This document shows, in pieces, positions 17,523 to 25,837 of a stretch of DNA of 39,136 nucleotides. The notes below the pieces were generated by a model that saw nothing but the letters and a program-made list of their open reading frames with translations, was not told the DNA's origin and made no database searches. The stretch is from the NCBI GenBank assembly GCA_015488325.1, contig WFOA01000100.1, forward strand, positions 1-39,136. The letters run 5' to 3'. Positions within the stretch are counted from its first letter, which is position 1. Every line of letters begins with the position of its first letter. This DNA comes from Acidimicrobiia bacterium. GTDB taxonomy: Bacteria > Actinomycetota > Acidimicrobiia > Spongiisociales > ZC4RG35. The translations under genes were made by a program, and so were the position numbers.

Positions 17523-18569
17523 ATGGTCGAACGTGTGCTGCTCGCCGAACCCCGCGGTTTCTGCGCGGGGGTGGAGATGGCCATCAAGGCGCTGACCTGG
17601 ATGGTGCGCGTCTTCGACCCTCCCGTGTACTGCTACCACGAGATCGTCCACAACCGATGGGTGGTGCAGACCTTCGAGAAGGTCGGCGTCGTCTTCGTCG
17701 ACGACATCGACGAAGTTCCCGAAGGCGCCCCGGTGATGCTGTCGGCGCACGGTTCGGCTCCCGACGTGGTCGAACGGGCGGGTTCACGAGCGGCGGTGGT
17801 GATCGACGCGGTCTGCCCCCTCGTGACGAAGGTCCACCACGAGGTGCGACGGATGGCGGCGAAGGGTTTCGAGATCCTCTACGTGGGTCATGAAGGCCAC
17901 GACGAGGCCGTGGGCACGGTGGCGGTGGCACCCGAGGCGATCACCTTGGTCGAACCGTCCGACCGTCTGGACGGATTCGACCCCGCCGAGGGAACTCCCG
18001 TGGCCCTCGTCGCCCAGACGACCCTCGGGGTGTACGAATGGGAGTCGGTCCTCGACGAGGCACGGCGTCGCTTCCCCGACCTGTGGACGCCCAGGCGAGG
18101 TGACCTCTGCTACGCCACCACGAACCGGCAGTCGGCGGTCCAGGAGCTTGCACGCCGCTGTGACCTGGTCCTCGTCGTCGGTTCGGAGAGCTCCTCGAAC
18201 ACCCAGGCCCTCGTGCGGGTGGCAGCCGAAGCGGGGGCGTCGGCCCGGCGAATCGACGCCGCGGCGGACATCGCCGAGGAGTGGCTGCGGGGCGCCGAGG
18301 TGGTGGGGGTAACCGCCGGAGCTTCGGCCCCCGACCATCTGGTGCAGGAGGTGATCGATCGCCTCGCCCCCCGGGCCGGGGTCGAGGTGCTGTCGGTCAC
18401 CTCCGAGGACGAGTACTTTCCGTTGCCGCCCCAGCTTCGTGCCTTCGTCTCGGTCCTCCAGCATCTGGTGGAGGCCTCGGTCACCGCCCGGGCGCTCGGA
18501 CGTCCCGGCCGCCTGGAAGGAGATCGTGAATGGAGCGCCACCGAGGCCCTCGCCTCCCTCCGTTCGTGA
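17523..18569 (+). CDS. ispH: 4-hydroxy-3-methylbut-2-enyl diphosphate reductase (IspH/LytB)
   Basis: A 348-residue iron-sulfur enzyme, the last step of the non-mevalonate isoprenoid pathway, producing IPP and DMAPP. The three cluster cysteines are in PRGFCAGVEMA, DAVCPLVTKVH and DLCYATTNRQ. The active-site His motifs HEIVHN, SAHGSAP and GHEGHDE are present, as is the late TAGASAPDHLV. Length is normal. The 5' context has no ribosome-binding site but a -10 six bases upstream. The der gene follows after 16 bases. Confidence 0.97.
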   Translation: MVERVLLAEPRGFCAGVEMAIKALTWMVRVFDPPVYCYHEIVHNRWVVQTFEKVGVVFVDDIDEVPEGAPVMLSAHGSAPDVVERAGSRAAVVIDAVCPLVTKVHHEVRRMAAKGFEILYVGHEGHDEAVGTVAVAPEAITLVEPSDRLDGFDPAEGTPVALVAQTTLGVYEWESVLDEARRRFPDLWTPRRGDLCYATTNRQSAVQELARRCDLVLVVGSESSSNTQALVRVAAEAGASARRIDAAADIAEEWLRGAEVVGVTAGASAPDHLVQEVIDRLAPRAGVEVLSVTSEDEYFPLPPQLRAFVSVLQHLVEASVTARALGRPGRLEGDREWSATEALASLRS

Positions 18570-18585
18570 ACCATCCGGGACGCCC

Positions 18586-19908
18586 ATGACGGCCCAGCTC
18601 CCGGTCGTGGCGGTCGTCGGGCGACCCAACGTGGGCAAGTCCACCCTCGTCAACCGCATCGTCGGTTCCCGGGAGGCCGTGGTCGACGAGATGCCGGGGG
18701 TCACCCGGGACCGGCGGGAGTTCGTCGCCGAATGGGCGGGGCGGCGTTTCGTGGTGGTGGACACCGGAGGATGGGAGTCCACCCGGGACGAGCCGCTGGC
18801 GCAGGCGGTCCGCCACCAGGCGGAGGCGGCGGTCGGTGTCGCCGACGTGGTGTTGTTCGTCGTCGACGTCGCCACCTCGATCACCGAGGAGGACGCCGCG
18901 GTCGCCTCCATGCTCCGCCGATCCGAGGTTCCGGTCGTCCTCGTCGCCAACAAGGCGGACTCGCCGGCACGTGAAGTCGTCGACACGGAGCTGTGGCGGC
19001 TCGGCCTGGGCGAACCGACGCCGATCTCGGCGCTGCACGGGAGAGGGGTCGGTGACCTCCTCGATCGGGTCGTCGAGGCCTGCGGTGAGGCGCCGCCGGT
19101 CGACGAAGGCGACGACATCCCCGACCTGGCGATCGTCGGTCGGCCGAACGTGGGGAAATCGACCCTGCTGAACCGTCTGGCCGGCGAAGAGCGGGTGATC
19201 GTCTCCGAACGCCCCGGGACGACCCGCGACCCCATCGACGTCGTCGTCGAGCTCGACGGCCGGACGGTGCGGCTCATCGACACCGCCGGCATCCGCCGTG
19301 CCCCCCGGATCCCGGAGGAAGCCGACTACTACTCGGTGCTTCGGGCCCGGCGGGCCTTGGAACGGGCCGACGTGGCGCTGCTGCTCATCGACGCCCCGGA
19401 GGGCGTCACCCAGCAGGATCAGCGGATCGCCGACCTCGTCGGCGAGGCGGGTGTCGGTCTGGTGATCCTGCTCAACAAATGGGATCGGGTGGACGACGAA
19501 GCCCGGGAGCGGGTGGAGGGCGACATCGCCCGGCGCCTCGGATTCGTGGGATGGGCGCCGGTGCTGCGGATCTCCGCCAAGACGGGGGCACGCCTGCACC
19601 GGCTGGCCCCGGCGGTGGACATGGTGTTGGAGAACCGCCGGCGTCGGATCCCCACGGGGCGGCTCAACCGTCTGATCCGGGATTGGGTGGGGGCCCATCC
19701 GCCGCCGACCCGGCGGGGTCGCCGCCCCAAGATCCTCTACGCCGTTCAGGCGGGGATCGAACCACCCACCTTCGTCGTGTTCGTGTCCGGCGGGGAGCTG
19801 GGACCCGACTATCTTCGGTTCCTGGAGCGCCGGCTGCGGGAGGAAGCCGACTTCACGGGGACTCCCATCCACGTCGTCGCCCGCCGCCGGTCGAGGGAAC
19901 GACCATGA
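18586..19908 (+). CDS. der: Ribosome-associated GTPase Der (EngA)
   Basis: A 440-residue protein with two tandem GTPase domains and a C-terminal KH-like domain; it acts in 50S subunit assembly. Domain 1 has VVGRPNVGKSTLVN, DTGGWE and NKAD. Domain 2 has IVGRPNVGKSTLLN, DTAGIRR and NKWD. The KH-like part runs from about 350 to 440. ATG 18586 was chosen because the first P-loop starts about ten residues on; the open frame extends upstream inside ispH. The stop overlaps the ATG of a 50-residue membrane protein. Confidence 0.97.
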   Translation: MTAQLPVVAVVGRPNVGKSTLVNRIVGSREAVVDEMPGVTRDRREFVAEWAGRRFVVVDTGGWESTRDEPLAQAVRHQAEAAVGVADVVLFVVDVATSITEEDAAVASMLRRSEVPVVLVANKADSPAREVVDTELWRLGLGEPTPISALHGRGVGDLLDRVVEACGEAPPVDEGDDIPDLAIVGRPNVGKSTLLNRLAGEERVIVSERPGTTRDPIDVVVELDGRTVRLIDTAGIRRAPRIPEEADYYSVLRARRALERADVALLLIDAPEGVTQQDQRIADLVGEAGVGLVILLNKWDRVDDEARERVEGDIARRLGFVGWAPVLRISAKTGARLHRLAPAVDMVLENRRRRIPTGRLNRLIRDWVGAHPPPTRRGRRPKILYAVQAGIEPPTFVVFVSGGELGPDYLRFLERRLREEADFTGTPIHVVARRRSRERP

Positions 19909-20057
19909 CCGAACGATCACCGTTCCTGCCCGACGAGGACGAACCGTCGGACCTGAAGGTGCCGTGGAGTTTCCGGCTGGTGGTGGTGTTGACGGTGATC
20001 TACCTGCTGTACCGACTGGCCCAAGGCGTGATGTGGGTGCTCGGACGGATCGGATGA
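19905..20057 (+). CDS. Small single-pass membrane protein (50 aa)
   Basis: A 50-residue protein starting with ATGA overlap on der, which argues that it is translated. Its N-terminus is acidic (residues 9-16 contain DEDEPSDL). One hydrophobic helix follows from about residue 23 to 45 (RLVVVLTVIYLLYRLAQGVM, then WVLGRIG). I recognise no family. It could be a membrane tether or simply a lineage-specific small protein. The gene is followed by a hairpin at 20059-20087. Confidence 0.65.
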   Translation: MTERSPFLPDEDEPSDLKVPWSFRLVVVLTVIYLLYRLAQGVMWVLGRIG

Positions 20058-20058
20058 G

Positions 20059-20087
20059 CCGAGTCCGAGACGGTCTCGGCGGCTCGG
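20059..20087 (+). terminator. Compound hairpin between der operon and tRNA-Pro
   Basis: Inner stem CCGAGA (20065-20070) pairs with TCTCGG (20074-20079) around a CGG loop. Outer arms CCGAG (20059-20063) and CTCGG (20083-20087) also pair. There is no U-tract. Because it is symmetric it could end both the der transcript on the + strand and the tRNA transcript on the - strand. Confidence 0.5.
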
Positions 20088-20161
20088 TCGGGCTGGCCGG
20101 ATTCGAACCGGCGACCTCTTGACCCCCAGTCAAGCGCGCTACCAAGCTGCGCCACAGCCCG
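20088..20161 (-). tRNA. tRNA-Pro (anticodon GGG)
   Basis: Read on the - strand, the acceptor arm CGGGCTG/CAGCCCG encloses a D arm GCGC/GCGC, an anticodon stem CTTGA/TCAAG with loop CTGGGGG (anticodon GGG, G37 as usual for proline), and a T arm GCCGG-TTCGAAT-CCGGC. The length is 73 bases plus discriminator A. The genomic sequence after the discriminator is CCG, so the 3' CCA is not encoded and would be added by CCA transferase. All stems are fully paired. Confidence 0.97.
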
Positions 20162-20171
20162 TGGGCGTCCC

Positions 20172-20177
20172 ATCCTA
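20172..20177 (-). promoter_or_regulatory. Candidate -10 element for tRNA-Pro
   Basis: On the - strand, TAGGAT lies 10 bases before the first base of the mature tRNA. That would give a 5' leader of a few bases for RNase P to remove. A -35 hexamer is not clear. Confidence 0.5.
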
Positions 20178-20200
20178 ACCCGGCGTGGGAACGGCCCGAG

Positions 20201-20208
20201 TTCGCGAA
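20201..20208. repeat. TTCGCGAA palindrome between divergent promoters
   Basis: A perfect 8-base palindrome lies between the tRNA-Pro promoter on the - strand and the ABC-importer promoter on the + strand. It could be an operator half or chance; no regulator is linked to it. Confidence 0.25.
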
Positions 20209-20225
20209 GTTCACGCGTACTCCGG

Positions 20226-20255
20226 TTGCAGCGCCGTCGGCCCGGTTCCTATGCT
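20226..20255 (+). promoter_or_regulatory. Promoter of the oligopeptide-type ABC importer
   Basis: TTGCAG (20226-20231) and TATGCT (20250-20255) are separated by 18 bases, a good sigma-70-type pair. The predicted start near 20262 leaves a leader of about 60 bases, which carries GGAGGA seven bases before the GTG at 20324. Confidence 0.6.
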
Positions 20256-20323
20256 GGCCGTCGGTCGCCACCCTTCCAGGGTCGGTGGGCCGAAAGGTAA
20301 GGGAGGAAACGGAGGACCATACG

Positions 20324-22312
20324 GTGAGAATCAAACTCGCCCGCTGGCGCTGGATCGCCGTCCTCGGCGTCTTCACCCTGGTAGCCGCCGCCTGTGCCCA
20401 GCCGGGCACGGAGGAGACCACGACCACCCAAGCGGAGGTCGCGGAGACCACGACGACTACCAAGGCGCCGGAGACGACGGAGCCAGAGCCGACGGGCTAC
20501 ACGCTGACGGTCGCGATCTTCAGCGACCCGACCACGGACAACCCGTGGGCGGCCATCGATACCGAGAGCGACGTGTGGACCGGTTACGTGAACCCGGGTC
20601 AGGGGTCTCTGTACGGGTTCCAGTTCCCGACGTACACCCTCGCTCCGGCGCTCGCCGCCGACCCTGAGCCCCCCACGGTGCAGCCGGACGGCGATCTGTG
20701 GTCGGTGACCGTCAACCTGCGTGACGACGTCACGTGGTCCGACGGAACACCGATGACCGCCGAAGACGTGGTGTTCACCTTCGAGACCGTGAAGAAGTTC
20801 GACGGCCTCGGCGGGAACTTCCCGAGCGCATGGCCGCTCGCCCGTGAAGACGATCCCTCCACGGAGGAGGACGAGTCGAACAACGGTGTCGTGTCGGTCG
20901 AGGCGCTCAGCCCGACGCAGGTGAAGATCACCTTCAACTTCGATCCCGGTCTGGCGATCTGGCCCTTCTCGGTGGCCATCGCCCCGATCTACCAGAAGGC
21001 CTTCTGGGGCCCGAAGGCGGAGGCCGCCGCCGACTCGGCCGCCTTCTACAGCGAGTCGGGTCTGGGAGCGCCGAACGCCACCGCCTACAACAGCTCCGAG
21101 CGTGAGCCCGGTGCGTTCTGGCGGAACGTGGCCATCGACAACTACTGGGACCAGGGCACCAGGTACACCGTCTACGAGAACGGCGCCTTCACCGTCGAAC
21201 GCGGCGGCACCACCGAGACCTACGGTGGCGAGCCGAGCGGCGACGTGGTCGCCGACTACGTGGAAGGCCCCTACGCCTCCGAGATCGTGTACTCGCTCTA
21301 CAGCGACCAGAACAGCGCCGTGCTGGCGTTGACCGACGGTGAGGTGGACTTCCTCCTCAACCCCCTCGGTCTCCAGCGGGGCCTGCAGCAGCTCGTGCTC
21401 TCCGAGCCCGAGCTGAACGTGATCGTGAACGAGCAGAACGGGTTCCGGTACCTGGCGTTCAACACCCGCAAGTTCCCCATGAGCGACAAGGCCTTCCGTC
21501 AGGCCCTGGCCTGCCGGATCGACAAGGAGTTCATGGCGAACACGGTGCTGGGTGGTGCGGCCATCGCCGCCAACAGCCTGGTGCCCCCGGGTAACTCCTT
21601 CTGGGCCAACCCGGACCTCGAAGAGACCTGCGCCGGCCTGTCGGAGCAGGAACGTCTGGAGAAGGCGGTCCAGATCCTGAGGGACGCCGGCTGGACCTGG
21701 ACGCAGGAGCCGGTGTGGGACGAAGCCAACCGGGACGTCATCCCCAAGGGTGAGGGCCTCCGCGGCCCCAACGGTGAGGAGGTCCCCGACCTGACGCTCC
21801 TCGCCCCCGGACCCGGCTACGACCCGCTGCGGGCCACCTACTCCCTCTTCATCGAGGGCTGGGCCGAAGACCTCGGCATCCCGGTCAAGGCGGAGCCGAC
21901 CGGCTTCTCCGTGATCGTCGACAAGGTGTTCGAACCGTCGGCGGTGATGGACTGGGACATGTACATCCTGGGTTGGGGTCTGGGCGTCTTCCCGGACCAC
22001 GTCTTCGACTTCTTCAAGTCGTCCCAGGATTCGGCCGTCGGTGGGTTCAACACGCCCGGGTACTCGAACCCGGACTTCGACGCCCTGGCCGACCAGTTCG
22101 ACCGGGCGAAGACCCTCGAGGAGGCCCGTGACCTCGTGAAGCAGGCCGACGCCATGATCGCCGAGGACCTGCCCTACGTGGTGCTGTTCACCACGCCGAT
22201 CATCGAGGCCTACCGGAACACCATCGAGTTCCCGGCCACGACGACCCTGGACGGCATCCAGAACTGGTTCGGAGGTGTCGGACTCGCCACCTCGACCAAG
22301 CAGGCTGCCTGA
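20324..22312 (+). CDS. ABC transporter substrate-binding lipoprotein, peptide/nickel family 5
   Basis: A 662-residue extracytoplasmic binding protein. The N-terminus has Arg residues and a hydrophobic core (WIAVLGVFTLV), then AAAC as lipobox with lipidated Cys24. A Thr/Glu/Pro-rich linker of about 30 residues follows (runs of TTTT), probably a flexible tether from the membrane. The SBP_bac_5 fold follows, with VNLRDDVTWSDGTPMTAEDVVFTFE, the mid-protein FRYLAFNTRKFPMSDKAFRQAL block, and late DPDFDALADQFD-type sequence. It is long for the family (usually 520-600). GTG 20324 is chosen for its GGAGGA site and signal peptide. The ligand is most likely an oligopeptide, by family. Confidence 0.94.
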   Translation: MRIKLARWRWIAVLGVFTLVAAACAQPGTEETTTTQAEVAETTTTTKAPETTEPEPTGYTLTVAIFSDPTTDNPWAAIDTESDVWTGYVNPGQGSLYGFQFPTYTLAPALAADPEPPTVQPDGDLWSVTVNLRDDVTWSDGTPMTAEDVVFTFETVKKFDGLGGNFPSAWPLAREDDPSTEEDESNNGVVSVEALSPTQVKITFNFDPGLAIWPFSVAIAPIYQKAFWGPKAEAAADSAAFYSESGLGAPNATAYNSSEREPGAFWRNVAIDNYWDQGTRYTVYENGAFTVERGGTTETYGGEPSGDVVADYVEGPYASEIVYSLYSDQNSAVLALTDGEVDFLLNPLGLQRGLQQLVLSEPELNVIVNEQNGFRYLAFNTRKFPMSDKAFRQALACRIDKEFMANTVLGGAAIAANSLVPPGNSFWANPDLEETCAGLSEQERLEKAVQILRDAGWTWTQEPVWDEANRDVIPKGEGLRGPNGEEVPDLTLLAPGPGYDPLRATYSLFIEGWAEDLGIPVKAEPTGFSVIVDKVFEPSAVMDWDMYILGWGLGVFPDHVFDFFKSSQDSAVGGFNTPGYSNPDFDALADQFDRAKTLEEARDLVKQADAMIAEDLPYVVLFTTPIIEAYRNTIEFPATTTLDGIQNWFGGVGLATSTKQAA

Positions 22313-22335
22313 ACGGAAGCATCGGACGAGACACA

Positions 22336-22363
22336 CGAGGGCCCCGCTTCGGCGGGGCCCTCG
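22336..22363 (+). terminator. Perfect 12-bp hairpin after the binding-protein gene
   Basis: CGAGGGCCCCGC (22336-22347), a TTCG tetraloop, and GCGGGGCCCTCG (22352-22363) form a perfect stem. No U-tract follows. It lies between the lipoprotein gene and the permeases, where such hairpins commonly terminate most transcripts or protect the upstream mRNA so that binding protein is made in excess. Confidence 0.8.
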
Positions 22364-22403
22364 GTGTATGCGCCGTCGGTATGCACCGGGGCGTCGGGAC
22401 GGT

Positions 22404-22409
22404 TATGAT
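22404..22409 (+). promoter_or_regulatory. Candidate -10 TATGAT before permease genes
   Basis: TATGAT is 66 bases before the permease ATG, downstream of the hairpin. It could restart transcription of the permease-ATPase genes. No clear -35; a direct repeat GTATGC (22366-22371 and 22379-22384) lies where a -35 or activator site might be. Confidence 0.45.
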
Positions 22410-22475
22410 GCCGCCCGGCCGGACGGGCACCGACCACGACCGAGAACCGCCGGCACACGAGAGGAGGACCACCAC

Positions 22476-23648
22476 ATGACCCGGTACGTCGTGCGCCGTC
22501 TGGCCCAGATGGTGCTGCTGTTCGTGGTCTTCCTCACCGTCACCTGGTTCCTGCTCTACGCCCTTCCCGGAGACATCGTCAAACAGAAGTTCGCCACCAA
22601 CCCCAACATCCCCCCCGAGGCCCGCCAGGTGGCGATCGAACGCCTCGGACTCGACAAACCGGTGCTGATCCAGTTCCGGGACTACATGATCAACTTCTTC
22701 CAGCTCGACTTCGGTCTCAGCTTCAACCAGTACCCCCGGAAGGTCTCCGACATCATCGCCGAACGTCTCCCCCGGACGATCGTGCTGTTCCTCACGGCCC
22801 TGGTGAGCTACTACTACGCCGGGTTCCTGGCCGGCAAGTACCTGGCCTGGCGGCGGGGCAAACGAGGGGAGATGGTGGTGACGATCGGCGGCGTCGGCCT
22901 CTACACCGTCTTCTACCCGTGGTTCGCCCTCATGGCGATCTGGCTGTTCGCCGCCGAACTCGGGTGGCTCCCCATCTCGAAGTTCCTCAACCCCGACGAA
23001 TGGCGTAACGCACCGTTCACCGCCAACCAGGTGTTCATCCGGCTGTTCATGACGGTCCTCGCCGTCTCGGTGTTCATGGCGGCCGTCGTCCTGTTGGCCA
23101 ACCGGATCCGCGACCACCGCCCTCGCACCTTCGCCAAGCTCGGAGGTGTGGCCCTCGGGGTCGTGCTCTTCATCTGGTACTGGTGGGGCACCGCCGGCGG
23201 CGCGCTCATGCGTCCCTACGCCGGGGACATCGCCGAGCATCTGATCCTCCCGGTGGCGGTCCTCACCGCCGTCAACTTCGCCGGGATCATGCTCCTCACC
23301 CGTAGCTCGATGTTGGAGACGATGCGGGAGGACTTCATCCTCACCGCCCGGGCCAAGGGGCTGTCGGAGCGGGCGGTGCGGGACCGCCACGCCGCCCGGA
23401 CCGCCCTGCTGCCGGTCACCACCAGCCTGGTGTTGGCGGTAGCGACCGTGATCGACGGGGGGATCCTCACCGAGACGGTGTTCTCGTGGCCGGGGATGGG
23501 CGAGGTGCTGGTGACGTCGGTGAGCAACGAGGACATCCCCCTCGCCCTCGCCTCGTTCAGCTTCATCGGGATCATGGCTCTGGTCGGCCACTTCCTGGTG
23601 GACATCCTCTACGGTGTCCTCGACCCGCGGATCCGCGTCGGTGGATGA
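22476..23648 (+). CDS. ABC transporter permease, DppB/OppB type, with extra TM pair
   Basis: A 390-residue inner-membrane permease. The N-terminal helix (VLLFVVFLTVTWFLLYALPGD) and the EAA loop (DFILTARAKGLSERAV, about residues 285-300) are typical of the DppB half. Family members are usually 305-340 residues with six helices. Here about 60 extra residues, roughly 185-245, hold two further hydrophobic segments (VFIRLFMTVLAVSVFMAAVVL and LGGVALGVVLFIWYWW), giving about eight. GAGGAGG precedes ATG 22476. The partner permease follows 13 bases after the stop. Confidence 0.94.
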   Translation: MTRYVVRRLAQMVLLFVVFLTVTWFLLYALPGDIVKQKFATNPNIPPEARQVAIERLGLDKPVLIQFRDYMINFFQLDFGLSFNQYPRKVSDIIAERLPRTIVLFLTALVSYYYAGFLAGKYLAWRRGKRGEMVVTIGGVGLYTVFYPWFALMAIWLFAAELGWLPISKFLNPDEWRNAPFTANQVFIRLFMTVLAVSVFMAAVVLLANRIRDHRPRTFAKLGGVALGVVLFIWYWWGTAGGALMRPYAGDIAEHLILPVAVLTAVNFAGIMLLTRSSMLETMREDFILTARAKGLSERAVRDRHAARTALLPVTTSLVLAVATVIDGGILTETVFSWPGMGEVLVTSVSNEDIPLALASFSFIGIMALVGHFLVDILYGVLDPRIRVGG

Positions 23649-23661
23649 GGAGACGATCGGA

Positions 23662-24789
23662 GTGACCGAACAGATCGACGTACAGCCGGGGTCGGGAGCC
23701 TCGCCCGATCTCCCGCCCCCGGTCCTCACCCCCGACGCGGTCCCACCGTCGATGTGGCGGATCCGCTGGGCCCTGTTCCGTCGTTCCTTCGCCCACAACT
23801 GGAAGCTCTTCCGGGCCAACCGGGTCGGTCTGGTGGGGTTGGGGATCATCGTGTTCTTCGCCCTGTTGGCGATCGCCCCCACGGTGTTGTTCGCCACCGG
23901 CATCTGGAACAGTGCCGTCTACGACCCGGTGGTCGGTCTCGAGCCGAACCCCCCCGTCAAGGTGATGACGGTCGTCAACGAGATCACCGATCCCGAGACC
24001 GAGATCGACTTCCGATACGTGCTGTTGGACAACCGGATCCCCAACACCGTCAAAGTGGGTGACAAGGTCGAGATCCCCCAGCAGCCCGCGCCGCCCGACC
24101 GTCGCCACTGGCTCGGCACCGACCCCCTCGGCCGGGACGTGCTCTCCCAGCTCATGCACGGGGCCCGTGCCGCCTTCTTCCTCGGGATCCTGGCGGCGTT
24201 GGTGACGGTGGTCATCGCCACCACCGTCGGGTCGATCTCCGCCTACTTCGGCGGGGCGCTCGACTCGTTCTTCATGCGGCTGGCCGACCTGCTGATCATG
24301 ATCCCGTTCCTGGCGATCCTCATCGTCATCGGGGCGATCTTCGAGTTCAAACTCTGGCACCTCGCCGTCGTCATCGGCCTCCTGTCGGGCTTCGGGGGTG
24401 TGGCGATCGTGTTGAAGTCGCAGGCGTTGGCAGTGAAGGTGAAGCCCTTCGTCGACGCCGCCCGGGTGGCGGGAGGCTCGAACGCCCACATCATCTTCAC
24501 CCACATCATCCCCAACGTCATGCCCCTCAGCTTCCTCTACATGATGTTCACCGTCACCTCGGCGATCCAGGGCGAGGCGGCGCTGTCGTTCCTCGGTCTG
24601 CTCAACGTGCGGATCTCGTGGGGACTCATGATCCAGCTCGCCAACAACCAGGGATACCTGCTCCAAGGCCTCCAATACTGGTGGCTGCTGTTCCCGGCAG
24701 GTCTGGCGGTGACCCTGATCTCGGCCGCGTTCTTCCTCGTCGGACGGGCCATGGACGAGGTCGTGAACCCGAGACTGAGGAAACGGTGA
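23662..24789 (+). CDS. ABC transporter permease, DppC/OppC type
   Basis: A 375-residue permease partner. A Pro-rich cytoplasmic N-terminus of about 45 residues precedes the first TM segment (VGLVGLGIIVFFALLAIAP). An extracytoplasmic loop of about 80 residues follows, longer than usual. HWLGTDPLGRDVLSQLMHGAR is the signature of the OppC N-terminal region. The EAA loop (DAARVAGGSNAHIIFTHIIP) contacts the ATPases. GTG 23662 has GAGGAG nine bases upstream; an in-frame GTG at 23641 is possible but overlaps the preceding gene. It forms the channel with the DppB-like partner. Confidence 0.93.
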   Translation: MTEQIDVQPGSGASPDLPPPVLTPDAVPPSMWRIRWALFRRSFAHNWKLFRANRVGLVGLGIIVFFALLAIAPTVLFATGIWNSAVYDPVVGLEPNPPVKVMTVVNEITDPETEIDFRYVLLDNRIPNTVKVGDKVEIPQQPAPPDRRHWLGTDPLGRDVLSQLMHGARAAFFLGILAALVTVVIATTVGSISAYFGGALDSFFMRLADLLIMIPFLAILIVIGAIFEFKLWHLAVVIGLLSGFGGVAIVLKSQALAVKVKPFVDAARVAGGSNAHIIFTHIIPNVMPLSFLYMMFTVTSAIQGEAALSFLGLLNVRISWGLMIQLANNQGYLLQGLQYWWLLFPAGLAVTLISAAFFLVGRAMDEVVNPRLRKR

Positions 24790-24832
24790 AGTCCCGATGG
24801 CCGGAGGATCGAGAGACGATGGAGCGCGTCCG

Positions 24833-25837
24833 ATGAGCAGCCCGCCGCTGTTGGAGGTGGACCGCCTGGTCATGCACTACGTGACCGAGAAAGGCGAGGT
24901 CTCGGCGGTGGAGGACGTCTCCTTCAGCTTGAAGAAAGGCGAGGCGTTGGGGCTGGTCGGTGAATCCGGTTGCGGCAAGACGTCGATCGCCATGTCGCTG
25001 CTCCGGCTCCAGGCCGACAACGCCGTCTTCAAATCGGGGGAGATCAGGCTGAACGGGGAGAACCTCCTCGCCCTCCCCGAAGACGAGATGCGCCGTCACC
25101 GCTGGAAGGACATCGCCATGGTGTTCCAAGGAGCGATGAATGCCTGGAACCCCGTCTATCGGGTCGGGGACCAGATCCGAGAAGCCCTCGACCTGCATTT
25201 CCGGCCCCGTCTCTCCGACGCCGAAGTCACCGAACGCATCTCGCGGCTCTTCGAGATGGTCGGGCTCAACCCGGCGATGGCGAACCGCTACCCCCACGAG
25301 TTCTCCGGCGGGATGCGTCAGCGGGCCATCATCGCCATGGCGCTGTCCTGTGACCCGTCGATCATCATCGCCGATGAGCCGACGACGGCCCTCGACGTCA
25401 TCGTCCAGGACCAGATCCTCCAGGAGTTGAAGAAGATCCAGGAAGAACTGGGGATGGCGATCATCTACATCTCCCACGACATCGCCGTCATCGCCGAGGT
25501 CACCGACACGATCGGGATCATGTACGCCGGCAAGCTCGTCGAGCTCGGTCCCACCGTCGAGGTGTTCGCCCGTCCCAAACACCCCTACGCCTACCTGCTC
25601 CTGTCCTCCACCCCTTCGGTCACCGGCCCCCGGCGGAAACTGGCGCCCTTGGAGGGCGAGCCCCCCAACCTGCTCAACCCTCCGACCGGATGCCGATTCC
25701 ATCCCCGCTGCCCCTACGCCACCGAGCGCTGCTCCATCGACGAGCCACCCATGGAAGTGGTCGGCGACGGGCATCAGGTGGCGTGTTGGAACTGGCAGGA
25801 GGTGCCGGTGACGATCAGCCAGGAGGCACGTCCGTGA
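24833..25837 (+). CDS. ABC transporter ATP-binding protein, DppD/OppD type
   Basis: A 334-residue ATPase. Walker A GESGCGKTS, Q-loop MVFQGAMNAWNP, signature FSGGMRQR, Walker B IIIADEPTTALD and H-loop SHD are all present. The C-terminal oligopeptide-transporter extension has GCRFHPRCPYATERC and a late VACW, giving four cysteines that in some DppD proteins bind a metal cluster. ATG 24833 has GGAG nine bases upstream; ATG 24797 is a less likely in-frame start. It overlaps the second ATPase gene by 4 bases (GTGA). Confidence 0.95.
   Translation: MSSPPLLEVDRLVMHYVTEKGEVSAVEDVSFSLKKGEALGLVGESGCGKTSIAMSLLRLQADNAVFKSGEIRLNGENLLALPEDEMRRHRWKDIAMVFQGAMNAWNPVYRVGDQIREALDLHFRPRLSDAEVTERISRLFEMVGLNPAMANRYPHEFSGGMRQRAIIAMALSCDPSIIIADEPTTALDVIVQDQILQELKKIQEELGMAIIYISHDIAVIAEVTDTIGIMYAGKLVELGPTVEVFARPKHPYAYLLLSSTPSVTGPRRKLAPLEGEPPNLLNPPTGCRFHPRCPYATERCSIDEPPMEVVGDGHQVACWNWQEVPVTISQEARP

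Noticed and set aside
20088-20161. tRNA-Pro as an integration hotspot
   Set aside because: No duplicated tRNA 3' end and no integrase beside it; both flanks are ordinary genes.
20249-22336. 695-residue open frame on the - strand opposite the binding lipoprotein gene
   Set aside because: No motifs, and the lipobox protein with promoter and ribosome-binding site is on the + strand.
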